Assembly: GCA_002292375.1 (NCBI GenBank)
Contig: DBBV01000007.1
Coordinates: 1-64,000 of the forward strand
DNA: 64,000 nucleotides
Direction: 5' to 3'
From: Methylococcaceae bacterium UBA975
GTDB lineage: Bacteria; Pseudomonadota; Gammaproteobacteria; Methylococcales; Cycloclasticaceae
A program made the position numbers and the translations under genes. This document shows positions 1 through 8,410 of this stretch, piece by piece; the first letter of the stretch is position 1; the number at the start of each line of letters is the position of its first letter. The notes beneath the pieces were generated by a model. That model was not told the origin of the DNA, made no database searches, and worked only from the letters and a program-made list of their open reading frames with translations.

Positions 1-34
1 AGGGCGGTGTCCTAGGCCTCTAGACGATGGGGAC
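1..34 (-). tRNA. tRNA-Glu, 5' half (cut by window edge)
   Basis: Read on the minus strand from 34 to 1 this is the first 34 bases of a tRNA: acceptor strand GTCCCCA, a D arm containing GTCTAGAGGCC, and the 5' side of the anticodon stem (CCGCC) ending at U33. Compared with E. coli tRNA-Glu(UUC) as I remember it, only two of the 34 bases differ. The anticodon lies just beyond the window, so the identity rests on similarity of the 5' half. It is divergent from pcnB. Confidence 0.85.
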
Positions 35-79
35 CATAAGATACTGACGCTTATAGCTAACATAATTATCTGTTAGCGG

Positions 80-109
80 TTGCGCACTTAATATACGGTA
101 CAATATAAC
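80..109 (+). promoter_or_regulatory. candidate sigma70 promoter for pcnB
   Basis: A -35-like TTGCGC at 80-85 and a -10-like TATAAC at 104-109 are separated by 18 bases. The predicted start near 116 leaves about 48 bases of leader before pcnB. The 35-163 gap separates the tRNA from pcnB and shows nothing else clear. Confidence 0.35.
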
Positions 110-163
110 AAGTGTATTAAATTTACGCTGTATATAATTAATAAAATTAACTGAAAAATTACC

Positions 164-1462
164 TTGTCTCTACAAAAAAAACCACGCATCTATTCCTTAA
201 GTGAACTCGACCTGTCCACAGATAATTTGGATAGGCATGCCGTTTCCATCACCCATCGCCTTGCTAAAGCTGGCTTTGAAGCCTATTTAGTCGGCGGTTG
301 TGTGCGCGACTTACTACTGGGCCTGCACCCAAAAGACTTTGACGTATCGACCAACGCCGAACCGGAACAAATTCAGGCTTTATTCAAAAACTGCCGACTC
401 ATCGGTCGTCGCTTTCGGCTTGCCCATATCCATTTTGGCCGCCATATCATCGAAGTGGCTACCTTTCGCGCACCCCATACAAAAGAAGATGAAAGCAGTC
501 GCGCGCATAAAGATGGGCGCTTATTACGAGACAATGTGTACGGCAGCCTACAAGAAGACGCTTGGCGACGTGATTTTACCGTTAATGCGCTGTATCTAGA
601 CCCACAAAACTCAACCGTCATCGATTACGTTGGTGGGATAGAGGATCATCAAAAAAAGGTTTTAACGCTCATGGGTAACCCTGTGACGCGCTTTAAAGAA
701 GACCCGGTTAGATTAATTCGCGCTGTTAGGTTTAAAGCAAAACTCGGTTTTACCATAGACCCTAAAACTGAAGCACCGATGCAAAAGCTAGCGCCACTGC
801 TCAAAGACATACCGTCTGCGCGCTTATATGATGAAGTGTTGAAGCTGTTTTTAAACACCGAAGCCAATCAAGTGTTCGACACACTACGTCAATACGGCTT
901 ATTTAAAGCGCTGTTTCCGCAAACAGACTCTTGCCTACACGACGCTAGTGAAACAGAGCCACTCGCTTTAATAAAGCAGGCTATGAAAAACACGGAATCT
1001 CGGCTCAAAAATAATCAACGTATCACGCCATACTTTTTATTGGCAACCTTGTTGTGGGAACCGGTTCGCCGACTCAGCGAGAAATACGCACCTAACTTAA
1101 ACAGTGAAACCCAAGCGCTTCACGCCGCAGCAAACGAGGTTGTCCTGCAGCAAGTTAGTCGCATCGCAATTCCCCGCCGCATCACTACACCGATGCGTGA
1201 AGTGTGGACCTTACAGCCCCGCTTTCATAAACAAGTTGGTGTGCGTTGCTTGCGTTTCCTCGAGCACCCTCGATTTCGCGCCGCTTACGACTTTATGTTG
1301 CTACGGGCGCAGCACGGTGAAGTCGATTCAAGCATCGCAGATTGGTGGACGCATATCCAGACCTTAAACCCGGCAGAACAAAAATTAATGACCCGGCCCT
1401 CTCAAATGAAACAAAAAAAGAAAGCGCGAAAAAAAGAGCCGTCAACTCCCGGATCGGCTTAA
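164..1462 (+). CDS. pcnB: poly(A) polymerase I
   Basis: Adds 3' poly(A) tails to RNA, marking it for decay. The N-terminal nucleotidyltransferase head has GGCVRD at residues 44-49 and the metal-binding DFD at 58-60. A further conserved RRDFTVNAL block follows near residue 140, then the RNA-binding domain and a very basic tail (runs of K/R in the last 25 residues). The 432 residues are close to the E. coli enzyme (about 465), with a shorter N-terminus. An in-frame TGA at 152-154 and no ATG before the conserved domain make TTG at 164 the only reasonable start; no good ribosome binding site is visible. folK follows after one base, the standard gammaproteobacterial pcnB-folK-pan order. Confidence 0.95.
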   Translation: MSLQKKPRIYSLSELDLSTDNLDRHAVSITHRLAKAGFEAYLVGGCVRDLLLGLHPKDFDVSTNAEPEQIQALFKNCRLIGRRFRLAHIHFGRHIIEVATFRAPHTKEDESSRAHKDGRLLRDNVYGSLQEDAWRRDFTVNALYLDPQNSTVIDYVGGIEDHQKKVLTLMGNPVTRFKEDPVRLIRAVRFKAKLGFTIDPKTEAPMQKLAPLLKDIPSARLYDEVLKLFLNTEANQVFDTLRQYGLFKALFPQTDSCLHDASETEPLALIKQAMKNTESRLKNNQRITPYFLLATLLWEPVRRLSEKYAPNLNSETQALHAAANEVVLQQVSRIAIPRRITTPMREVWTLQPRFHKQVGVRCLRFLEHPRFRAAYDFMLLRAQHGEVDSSIADWWTHIQTLNPAEQKLMTRPSQMKQKKKARKKEPSTPGSA

Positions 1463-1463
1463 T

Positions 1464-1982
1464 ATGTCGGACTCCGTTTTTATCGGTGTGGGGAGTAATC
1501 TGAACCACCCTGTACAACAAGTACTCGATGCCATAGAACTTATTAGCGGGCTCTCTGAGCTTAACATTAAAAACGAGTCAAGCTTATACCAAACTGAACC
1601 CATGGGGCCTCAGGACCAGCCCAGTTATATAAACGCCGCAATTGAAGTAAACACCTCACTAAAACCCATCGAGTTATTACACGCATTACAAACCATTGAA
1701 ACGCAGCAAGGCCGAACGCGTGAGGGCGAAAGATGGGGGGCCCGGACCCTGGATTTAGACATATTACTGTTTGCTGAACACGTATCGAAAGATCCCCTAC
1801 TCACCTTGCCACACCCCGGCTTGTCGTTACGGAGTTTTGTTTTATACCCCTTATATGAGATAGACAAACAGCTTAATATTCCAGGCTTAGGACCCATCAA
1901 ACAACTGATTGAGCAACTAGGCGAACCCTGCCCGGCAATGATAAGCAGTAAAAACCTCGAAAAAAGATCACCTGTTTGCTAA
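1464..1982 (+). CDS. folK: HPPK, 6-hydroxymethyl-7,8-dihydropterin pyrophosphokinase
   Basis: Transfers pyrophosphate from ATP to 6-hydroxymethyl-dihydropterin in folate synthesis. GVGSNL sits at residues 8-13, and the family signature RWGARTLDLDIL at 90-101 supplies the two magnesium-binding aspartates (D97, D99). The 172 residues are a little longer than the 159-residue E. coli protein; the extra length is a non-conserved C-terminal tail. It starts with ATG one base after the pcnB stop, so it is almost certainly co-transcribed and translationally coupled. Confidence 0.95.
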   Translation: MSDSVFIGVGSNLNHPVQQVLDAIELISGLSELNIKNESSLYQTEPMGPQDQPSYINAAIEVNTSLKPIELLHALQTIETQQGRTREGERWGARTLDLDILLFAEHVSKDPLLTLPHPGLSLRSFVLYPLYEIDKQLNIPGLGPIKQLIEQLGEPCPAMISSKNLEKRSPVC

Positions 1983-1999
1983 AGTGAATCAAATTTTTA

Positions 2000-2701
2000 T
2001 TGACCCATCATGACAACCAAGCATTGCTAAACACCTTGAAAAAAAACACCCCAGAAACCACCTTACCCCCTAAGTTTATTGTCGTAGAAGGCCCTATTGG
2101 GGTCGGCAAAAGTAGCTTGGCCAAACGCCTTGCTAAGAGTTTCAATTGTGACATGGTGAAAGAAAAAGCCGACGAAAACCCTTTTTTAGAGCATTTTTAC
2201 ACCCACACAGATCAATCTGCCCTGCCTGTTCAGCTCCACTTTTTAACTGAGCGAGCCAAACAATGGAATGATTTGAGTCAAAACGACTTGTTTTCCAGCG
2301 GCGTTGTAACAGACTTTATGCTTGAAAAAGACCCCATTTTCGCTAAATTGACGTTGACCGACGAAGAATACAAGCTATACGATCAAATGTACCGCAGCCT
2401 CTGTGTAAAAAGAGCACGGGCTGACTTGGTGGTTTATTTACAAGCACCCGTTGAGGTATTACTTGCTCGGATTAAAAAGCGCGGGGTTAAGCATGAAAAA
2501 AACATCAGTGGCGAATACCTACAAAAACTTTCTAACGCCTACACCGAATTTTTCCACCATTACGATACCAGCCCTCTACTCATTGTTAACGCCAGTGATA
2601 TCAACCCCATTGACAACGACGCTGATTACGAGCAACTGTTAAAACATATTTGCTCTACCCGTTCGGGCCGCCACTTTTTAAACCCGCTGCCCATTTTATA
2701 A
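2000..2701 (+). CDS. deoxynucleoside kinase (dNK/dGK family)
   Basis: Predicted to phosphorylate deoxynucleosides for salvage. The P-loop GPIGVGKSS is at residues 31-39, a TER motif near residue 88 sits where the family has its catalytic ERS/DRS-type motif, and an arginine/lysine-rich lid (RIKKRG) follows near 155. The 233 residues fit bacterial deoxyadenosine/deoxyguanosine kinases. The substrate cannot be told from sequence. Start is uncertain: TTG at 2000 follows an in-frame TGA at 1985, while later in-frame TTGs at 2024 and 2036 would still keep the P-loop. It lies between folK (17-base gap) and panB, suggesting one operon. Confidence 0.85.
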   Translation: MTHHDNQALLNTLKKNTPETTLPPKFIVVEGPIGVGKSSLAKRLAKSFNCDMVKEKADENPFLEHFYTHTDQSALPVQLHFLTERAKQWNDLSQNDLFSSGVVTDFMLEKDPIFAKLTLTDEEYKLYDQMYRSLCVKRARADLVVYLQAPVEVLLARIKKRGVKHEKNISGEYLQKLSNAYTEFFHHYDTSPLLIVNASDINPIDNDADYEQLLKHICSTRSGRHFLNPLPIL

Positions 2702-2719
2702 TTATTTCTTGAGGTCGTT

Positions 2720-3532
2720 ATGAGCCAACAATCCAATACCAAACAGGTCACCAATGTCGAACTCTTGGCGATGAAGCAACGCGGCGAAAAAATCGCCAGT
2801 TTGACCGCTTACGACGCCAGTTTTGCCCATATTTTAGATCATGCCGGCGTTGACATGGTCTTAGTCGGTGATTCACTTGGCATGGTAGTTCAAGGGCAAG
2901 CCAGTACGGTGCCTGTCACCGTGGATGAAATGGCTTACCATTCCAAAATAGTCGCTCGTGGATTAACACGTGCCTTATTGGTAACGGATATGCCCTTTAT
3001 GAGCTATTCAAACATTAATGCTGCCGTTACTAATGCCGCTAAACTCATGCAACAAGGCCACGCACAGATGGTCAAGCTGGAGGGTGGCCAAAAAGTCATT
3101 GAGTGCGTCAAACACATTGTCGATCAGGGTATTCCTGTTTGTGGCCACCTCGGGTTATTGCCCCAATCGGTTAATCAACTGGGGGGCTATCGTGTGCAAG
3201 GCACCAGCGAGGCACAAGCTCAGCTTATTATTGAGGATGCAAAATGCCTTCAGCAGGCTGGTGCTAGCGCTATTGTTCTTGAGTGCGTACCCGCTGCCTT
3301 AGCGAAAAAGATTACTGCTGCTGTCAATATCCCCATTATTGGCATTGGCGCGGGTATAGCGTGTGATGGACAAGTACTTGTAAGCTACGATATGCTCGAT
3401 ATTACCGTTGGCAAACGGCCTAAATTTAGTAAGAACTTTATGCTTGAAGCTGGCAATATTTCTGACGCCGTCAGCGCTTATGTCAACGCGGTTAAAAGCA
3501 AACAATTTCCGGCGGCTGAACATTCTTTCTAA
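2720..3532 (+). CDS. panB: 3-methyl-2-oxobutanoate hydroxymethyltransferase
   Basis: First committed step of pantothenate synthesis: transfers a hydroxymethyl group from methylene-tetrahydrofolate to 2-oxoisovalerate. Conserved blocks are LTAYDASFA at 28-36, VGDSLGMV at 49-56 with metal ligand D51, D90 in TDMPF, and the catalytic-region VLECVP near 186-191 (E188). The 270-residue length is standard. ATG at 2720 has GAGG at 2711-2714. panC begins two bases after its stop. The upstream folate gene folK is a functional neighbour, since PanB uses a folate cofactor. Confidence 0.97.
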   Translation: MSQQSNTKQVTNVELLAMKQRGEKIASLTAYDASFAHILDHAGVDMVLVGDSLGMVVQGQASTVPVTVDEMAYHSKIVARGLTRALLVTDMPFMSYSNINAAVTNAAKLMQQGHAQMVKLEGGQKVIECVKHIVDQGIPVCGHLGLLPQSVNQLGGYRVQGTSEAQAQLIIEDAKCLQQAGASAIVLECVPAALAKKITAAVNIPIIGIGAGIACDGQVLVSYDMLDITVGKRPKFSKNFMLEAGNISDAVSAYVNAVKSKQFPAAEHSF

Positions 3533-3534
3533 TT

Positions 3535-4398
3535 ATGCGCATCATCCAAACGATTAAAGAGCTACAAAACACCCTAAATCAACAAAGGCAATCGGCAGGT
3601 TCAGTGGCCCTAGTCCCCACCATGGGTAATTTACACCAAGGCCACCTTCAGTTGGTGAGCACGGCTCAACGACATGCGGATATTGTAGTGGTTAGCTTGT
3701 TTGTTAACCCCACTCAATTTGGCGCTAATGAGGACCTTGATAGTTACCCACGTACGATGCAAGACGACATTGATAAACTGGAGGCTCTTAATACCGATAT
3801 CTTGTTTGCCCCCACTATCGACGAGATGTACCCCTTAGGCGGCGATCACACCAGTCGCGTCCATGTGCCGGGTATTACCGATGTACTGTGCGGCGCATCC
3901 AGGCCTGGGCACTTTGATGGCGTCACCACCATTGTTAATAAATTATTTAATATAAGCCGCGCTGAATTTGCGATCTTTGGTGAAAAAGACTTCCAACAAG
4001 TCGCCGTTATTCGCCGCATGGTTGATGATTTAAATATACCGATTACCATTATTACGGAACCGACCGTACGTGAGGCTGACGGTTTAGCTTTAAGTTCACG
4101 TAATGGTTACTTGTCTAAGGCACAACGACAACTGGCACCTCAGTTATATGCGACCTTGCTTGAGGTGAAACTCGCCATTACTGCAGGTGATAACAACTTT
4201 GAACAATTAGAAATTAATGCCAAAGAGCGATTAACAGCACAGGGCTTTAAACCCGATTACCTGCACATTTTTCAGCGCGACTTCTTGCAACCCGCCAAGG
4301 ATACCGATACCGACCTAATTATTTTAGTTGCCGCATTTGCTGGCACTACACGGCTCATCGACAACCTGAGTGTCAATCTAACTACACACACCCTATGA
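3535..4398 (+). CDS. panC: pantothenate synthetase
   Basis: Joins pantoate and beta-alanine with ATP hydrolysis to AMP. It belongs to the class I nucleotidyltransferase superfamily. The HIGH-like motif is PTMGNLHQGH at residues 28-37, followed by FVNPTQFG, FGEKDFQQ and the KMSKS-like LSSRNGYLS. The 287 residues match the family (about 283). It starts two bases after panB and its stop overlaps the mscS start as ATGA, so panB-panC-mscS look translationally coupled. Confidence 0.97.
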   Translation: MRIIQTIKELQNTLNQQRQSAGSVALVPTMGNLHQGHLQLVSTAQRHADIVVVSLFVNPTQFGANEDLDSYPRTMQDDIDKLEALNTDILFAPTIDEMYPLGGDHTSRVHVPGITDVLCGASRPGHFDGVTTIVNKLFNISRAEFAIFGEKDFQQVAVIRRMVDDLNIPITIITEPTVREADGLALSSRNGYLSKAQRQLAPQLYATLLEVKLAITAGDNNFEQLEINAKERLTAQGFKPDYLHIFQRDFLQPAKDTDTDLIILVAAFAGTTRLIDNLSVNLTTHTL

Positions 4399-6137
4399 TT
4401 ATGAAAAAATGTTTATTAGGCTTATTGCTTATCCTTAATAGCTCATTCGTACTGGCCGATAACCATGACAGCACTGTTAGTATCGAACGCACTCATTCAT
4501 CCAGCCAATCAGTAGAAGAGTTAGGCCTTAGTTCACCAAGGGACACCTTCGCCACCTTCTTGCACGCCATGAATGACATCAAACGTGGCAAACCAGAGCG
4601 CATCAATAATGCCATTAAAACCCTCGACCTTTCTGCGATAAACACCCTTATTCGGGAAGAAAAATCACGCGATTTAGCTTGGATGCTGCTCGAAGTCATC
4701 GATAAAACCAAACTGGTCGAACTAAATACCGTGCCGAATAACCCGAATGGAAAACGTTATGTGTTCGCGCAGTATGACAACGGCGCTGTCAGTATCAACA
4801 AAATGACCGATGGGCGCTGGTTGTTTACCAAAAAAACTTTGGAAGATTTAGCCGCGATTTCTGAGGAGCTAATTGCTAAAAAAAGCCTAACGCTTGACCC
4901 ACAAAATGCCCGTTATCTGCCTTGGCATATTCAACTACGGCAACAATTACCGAGTGCACTTAAGCAACGCGCTTTTTTGCTAGAAAACTGGCAATGGTTG
5001 GGCATATTACTGATTATTGCTCTGGGTGTCGTAGCCGATAAGCTAGCCGCTTTTTTCTTGCAGTTAGTCGTTAAACGGTTTCGAAATAGAACCCCAACCC
5101 CTAGCTTTAAAGAAACCCCAGTCGATTTATTGCGTCCTCTGGCTATGTTGGTAATGGCCAGCATTTGGTGGGCCGGTCTTAATCTTTTAGCCTTGCCGGA
5201 ACAGGCCATGCTCGTTCTATTGGTCGCAGTTAAAGTCTTAGTTGGCATTGCAGGCGTATGGGGTACCTACCGTTTGGTTGACCTTGTAACCCTGTATTTA
5301 CGCTACCACGCTGATAAAACTGATAATAAAATTGACGATATACTGGTCCCGCTAATCAGAAAAACGTTAAAACTTTTTGTAACCGTCGTCGGTATCACCT
5401 TTGTTGCATCTAATCTCAACTTAAATGTTTCAAGCTTATTGGCCAGCCTTGGCCTTGGTGGTCTAGCGTTCGCCTTGGCGGCAAAAGATGTGGTACAAAA
5501 CCTCTTCGGTTCGATTACGGTTATCATGGACCAGACTTTTCATACCGGTGATTGGATTGTTGTTAATGAGGTAGAAGGAAGCGTCGAAGAAATTGGCTTA
5601 AGAAGCACCAAAGTGCGCACCTTTTATGACTCGTTAATCACCCTACCCAACTCCATTTTTATTACCGCTAAAGTCGACAATATGGGGAAACGCCGCTACC
5701 GACGACTGAATTGTAATGTGTCGCTATGCTATGACACACCGCCCGATAAGATCGAGGCATTTTGCGAAGGCGTTAGAGAGTTGATTCGTTTACACCCGTA
5801 CATGAGAAAAGATTATTACCACGTGTACCTTAATGCCTTAGGCGCTTCATCCTTAGACGTGTTGGTGTATGTCTTTTGGGAAACGCCCGACTGGAGTACC
5901 GAGTTGCGTGAACGGCAACGCTTTTTACTAGATATATTACGCCTCGCCAAAGCCCAACAGGTCGAAATCGCATTCCCAACACAGACCTTACACCTATTAA
6001 CCGGATCTGAACCAGCCACGCCTAATGAGCCATCCGCAGCACCCGATCGGCTAAATAAACAATCCATTCAGCTCGCTAGGGATATTGTATCTAAAACTTT
6101 AACGACTGGTGACAAGCCGCCACCTGTTAAATTCTAA
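4395..6137 (+). CDS. MscS-family mechanosensitive channel, inner membrane
   Basis: Predicted small-conductance osmotic safety valve of the extended MscS type. A signal peptide (residues 1-21, ending FVLA) precedes a soluble periplasmic region of about 170 residues. Several transmembrane spans follow, then the pore helix and beta domain with SLLASLGLGGLAFALAAKD and FGSITVIMDQTF, which are hallmark MscS sequences. The 580 residues are about twice E. coli MscS; the extra length is the N-terminal periplasmic domain and added helices. ATG at 4395 overlaps the panC stop; a second ATG two codons on is an alternative. Its place between panC and panD is unusual and does not by itself imply a role in pantothenate synthesis. 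Confidence 0.9.
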   Translation: MIMKKCLLGLLLILNSSFVLADNHDSTVSIERTHSSSQSVEELGLSSPRDTFATFLHAMNDIKRGKPERINNAIKTLDLSAINTLIREEKSRDLAWMLLEVIDKTKLVELNTVPNNPNGKRYVFAQYDNGAVSINKMTDGRWLFTKKTLEDLAAISEELIAKKSLTLDPQNARYLPWHIQLRQQLPSALKQRAFLLENWQWLGILLIIALGVVADKLAAFFLQLVVKRFRNRTPTPSFKETPVDLLRPLAMLVMASIWWAGLNLLALPEQAMLVLLVAVKVLVGIAGVWGTYRLVDLVTLYLRYHADKTDNKIDDILVPLIRKTLKLFVTVVGITFVASNLNLNVSSLLASLGLGGLAFALAAKDVVQNLFGSITVIMDQTFHTGDWIVVNEVEGSVEEIGLRSTKVRTFYDSLITLPNSIFITAKVDNMGKRRYRRLNCNVSLCYDTPPDKIEAFCEGVRELIRLHPYMRKDYYHVYLNALGASSLDVLVYVFWETPDWSTELRERQRFLLDILRLAKAQQVEIAFPTQTLHLLTGSEPATPNEPSAAPDRLNKQSIQLARDIVSKTLTTGDKPPPVKF

Positions 6138-6186
6138 CAATTGTTATATAATTACAATTCAATGTTATTGCAGATGCACATAACTA

Positions 6187-6215
6187 TTGATGGAAAATCA
6201 CATATCAGGCATAAT
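6187..6215 (+). promoter_or_regulatory. candidate sigma70 promoter for panD
   Basis: TTGATG (6187-6192) and CATAAT (6210-6215) are separated by 17 bases, placing the start about 6222, some 27 bases before the panD ATG. This would let panD be expressed apart from panBC-mscS. The rest of the 6138-6248 gap holds only AT-rich sequence, including a short palindrome around 6137-6146. Confidence 0.5.
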
Positions 6216-6248
6216 TCCCAGCCGTTTTAATGAAATATAAGTAAGACT

Positions 6249-6629
6249 ATGCGTTCAACCATGTTACAAACCAAATTACACAGAGCCACTGTGACCCACA
6301 GTGAACTTCATTATGAAGGCTCTTGTGCGATTGATGGAAGCCTGCTCGACTTATCAGGCATACGTGAGTACCAACAAATTGAAATCTACAACGTCAATAA
6401 TGGTGAACGTTTTACAACTTATGCTATTCGTGCAGAGAACAAAAGCGGTGTTATTTCTGTCAATGGCGCCGCTGCGCGCCGTGCAGCAGAAGGCGATATT
6501 TTGATTATCTGCGCGTATTCTGAGTATAACGAAGCCGAGTTAGCCACGTTTAAACCGCGTTTAATTTACCTCGATGAAAACAACGCCGTTAAAGAAACCA
6601 AAAATGCTATTCCGGTTCAAGCCGCGTAA
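6249..6629 (+). CDS. panD: aspartate 1-decarboxylase precursor
   Basis: Makes beta-alanine for pantothenate. It is a pyruvoyl enzyme formed by self-cleavage. The cleavage site G24-S25 lies in HYEGSCAID, with K9 and the NNGERFTTY region also conserved. The 126 residues and the position of every key residue match E. coli PanD. Self-processing in enterics needs PanZ; no PanZ-like gene is visible here. It is separated from panC by mscS and probably has its own promoter. Confidence 0.97.
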   Translation: MRSTMLQTKLHRATVTHSELHYEGSCAIDGSLLDLSGIREYQQIEIYNVNNGERFTTYAIRAENKSGVISVNGAAARRAAEGDILIICAYSEYNEAELATFKPRLIYLDENNAVKETKNAIPVQAA

Positions 6630-6726
6630 TTTACCCGGTAAGACACGTCAGACCCAAGGGTTGCCATGTCGGAGTTTTTGTTAAGGTCTAAGCGCTTTTA
6701 AACACTAAAAAAGCATCGCTGACTAC

Positions 6727-7275
6727 ATGCACAAACACGTTGTTTACCCAGCTCTGTTAGCATTGATACTGGTTTCAGCGACGGCTCTAGCAGAAAAGAA
6801 CTTGTCCCTCACGGTCGATCAGAGCGGTAACCATTACCGCACTCAATTGATTACTCGGGTAACAGCCAAGCCAGACACTGTATACCAACTATTAACCGCC
6901 TACGAACGCTTAAGTTCAATTAACTCACTGATCCGGCATAGCGAATTGTTAGCCAACGGTTATTTATTACTTAAACTAGAAAGCTGTCTCGCTTTTTTAT
7001 GCTTTCAGAAGCAACAAACACTCAGACTGACGACTGATGGCTATTCCTTAAACGCTGAGGTAATCCCTGAACTCAGTGATTTTAGTTCAGGCTGGGTGCA
7101 CTGGGTGTTAACCCCTGATGGGGAGCAAACACTCATTCATTTTTCCAGTGAAATGGTGCCGAGCTTCTGGTTACCACCTTGGCTCGGCCCGCTGCTCGTT
7201 AAGCATGCACTCACAACTGAATCGATCAACAGCCTACGTCTATTGGAAAAAGCGATACGCAGTATTGAAAGCTGA
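6727..7275 (+). CDS. periplasmic SRPBCC (START-like) family protein
   Basis: Function unknown. A clear signal peptide (residues 1-22, ending TALA before E23) directs it to the periplasm. The mature part has the pattern of a helix-grip/SRPBCC lipid-binding fold: TRVTAKPDTVYQLLTAYERL, alternating strands, then a long C-terminal helix (LRLLEKAIRSIE). 182 residues. Proteins of this kind are often annotated as polyketide cyclase-like or START-domain proteins. The next gene is convergent, 13 bases away, and no partner suggests the ligand. Confidence 0.65.
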   Translation: MHKHVVYPALLALILVSATALAEKNLSLTVDQSGNHYRTQLITRVTAKPDTVYQLLTAYERLSSINSLIRHSELLANGYLLLKLESCLAFLCFQKQQTLRLTTDGYSLNAEVIPELSDFSSGWVHWVLTPDGEQTLIHFSSEMVPSFWLPPWLGPLLVKHALTTESINSLRLLEKAIRSIES

Positions 7276-7288
7276 CCATTATCGGCCG

Positions 7289-8329
7289 TTACGTTTCAAC
7301 GGGGTAACCTAATTTATTCCATGCCAGCATACCGTCTTTTAAGTTTTTAACGTGGGCAAACCCCAAGCCTTTTAAAATAGCAGCGGCCGTTGTGCTACGG
7401 ACCCCTGAACGGCAGACTAGAATAATTTCTTTATCCCGGAAGGCTTCCAAGCTGTCCAATGAAGCAGGGATTTCAGCCATCGGTACCAGTTTACTGCCCT
7501 TAATATGGCCCAGTTCACCGTGGTACTCCGACGCTTCCCTAACATCTATAATCACCATTTCTTTGGCAGATTCTATGTTGTTTTTAACCGTTAGTGGCTC
7601 CATCTGGAGCACCTGATTTAGCTCTGCTAATAAAGGAAATTTAAGGCGGTCATCGTCTACTTCACTTTGATTGATTTGTAGGACCTCTTGAATGCGTTCC
7701 GGTAATGGTAAATTAAGGTTGTCCATAATTTCAATGTATTGCTCACGGGTCTTTCCTGCAATACGGGGATTTAACGCTTTCTCTGAAGCGACCGTTGATT
7801 GAGTATTGCCTCGATAGTCATGCCCCGGAAACAACAGCGTTTCGTCAGGCAATGAAAATATTTTAGACGTAATGGAATCATACTGATCACCCGCATTGCC
7901 ACCTGCAAAATCAGCGCGCCCTGTGCCTTGAATGAGAATAACGTCACCGGTCAAAATCCTGTCCTCATTGACATAAAAACTTAGGCTATCCGGTGTGTGA
8001 CCGGGCGTGTGTAAGGCCTTTATTTTGATCTCACCAACAGACAACTCGTCACCATCATAAATTCGATGATCAACCTTCGGTTGAGGCGATATTTCATGCA
8101 TTAGCACCTGAGCACCCGTTAATCGCCGAAGCGCCGTACAGCCTGACCGATGATCAGCATGCGTGTGCGTGTCAGCAACAAATTTAAGTTTTAACTGATG
8201 ATAAGCCAATACCGCCAAATAGCGGTTAACCAGGCTTTCAACAGGGTCGATAATCGCAGCGACGCCCGATTCTATATCTGCAATTAAATAAGATTTACAT
8301 TGCGTGTTATTGAGTTCAGTAAAAAACAT
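7289..8329 (-). CDS. persulfide dioxygenase-rhodanese fusion (ETHE1-like MBL + rhodanese)
   Basis: Predicted to oxidise glutathione persulfide to sulfite with O2 and to pass sulfane sulfur through a rhodanese. The N-terminal metallo-beta-lactamase fold has THTHADH with H55, H57, D59 and H60, then HTPGHTPDS (H111), LTGDV (D129) and FPGHDY. The persulfide dioxygenase group keeps one iron bound mainly by two histidines and an aspartate. The C-terminal rhodanese domain (about 240-346) has the active-site loop CRSGVRS with C306. The 346-residue single polypeptide matches known PRF-type fusions. An FNR-type site with class II promoter geometry lies upstream. Detoxifying sulfide-derived persulfide fits a marine sulfur-exposed bacterium. 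Confidence 0.85.
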   Translation of the reverse strand: MFFTELNNTQCKSYLIADIESGVAAIIDPVESLVNRYLAVLAYHQLKLKFVADTHTHADHRSGCTALRRLTGAQVLMHEISPQPKVDHRIYDGDELSVGEIKIKALHTPGHTPDSLSFYVNEDRILTGDVILIQGTGRADFAGGNAGDQYDSITSKIFSLPDETLLFPGHDYRGNTQSTVASEKALNPRIAGKTREQYIEIMDNLNLPLPERIQEVLQINQSEVDDDRLKFPLLAELNQVLQMEPLTVKNNIESAKEMVIIDVREASEYHGELGHIKGSKLVPMAEIPASLDSLEAFRDKEIILVCRSGVRSTTAAAILKGLGFAHVKNLKDGMLAWNKLGYPVET

Positions 8330-8366
8330 TACATTATCTCCATATATAGCTTTAAATTATTAGCTT

Positions 8367-8407
8367 ATTCTACTTTATTTGTTAAAGTTTACATTGATTT
8401 AAATCAA
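8367..8407 (-). promoter_or_regulatory. FNR/ANR-type operator with class II promoter for the persulfide dioxygenase gene
   Basis: TTGAT-TTAA-ATCAA at 8394-8407 is a perfect FNR consensus palindrome. On the minus strand a -10-like TAGAAT occupies 8372-8367, predicting a start near 8360. That puts the palindrome centre about 41 bases upstream, the standard class II activator position. Sequence and spacing are seen; activation by FNR/ANR (or a related Crp-Fnr protein) is inferred. The start codon at 8329 leaves a leader of about 30 bases. Confidence 0.7.
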
Positions 8408-8410
8408 AAA

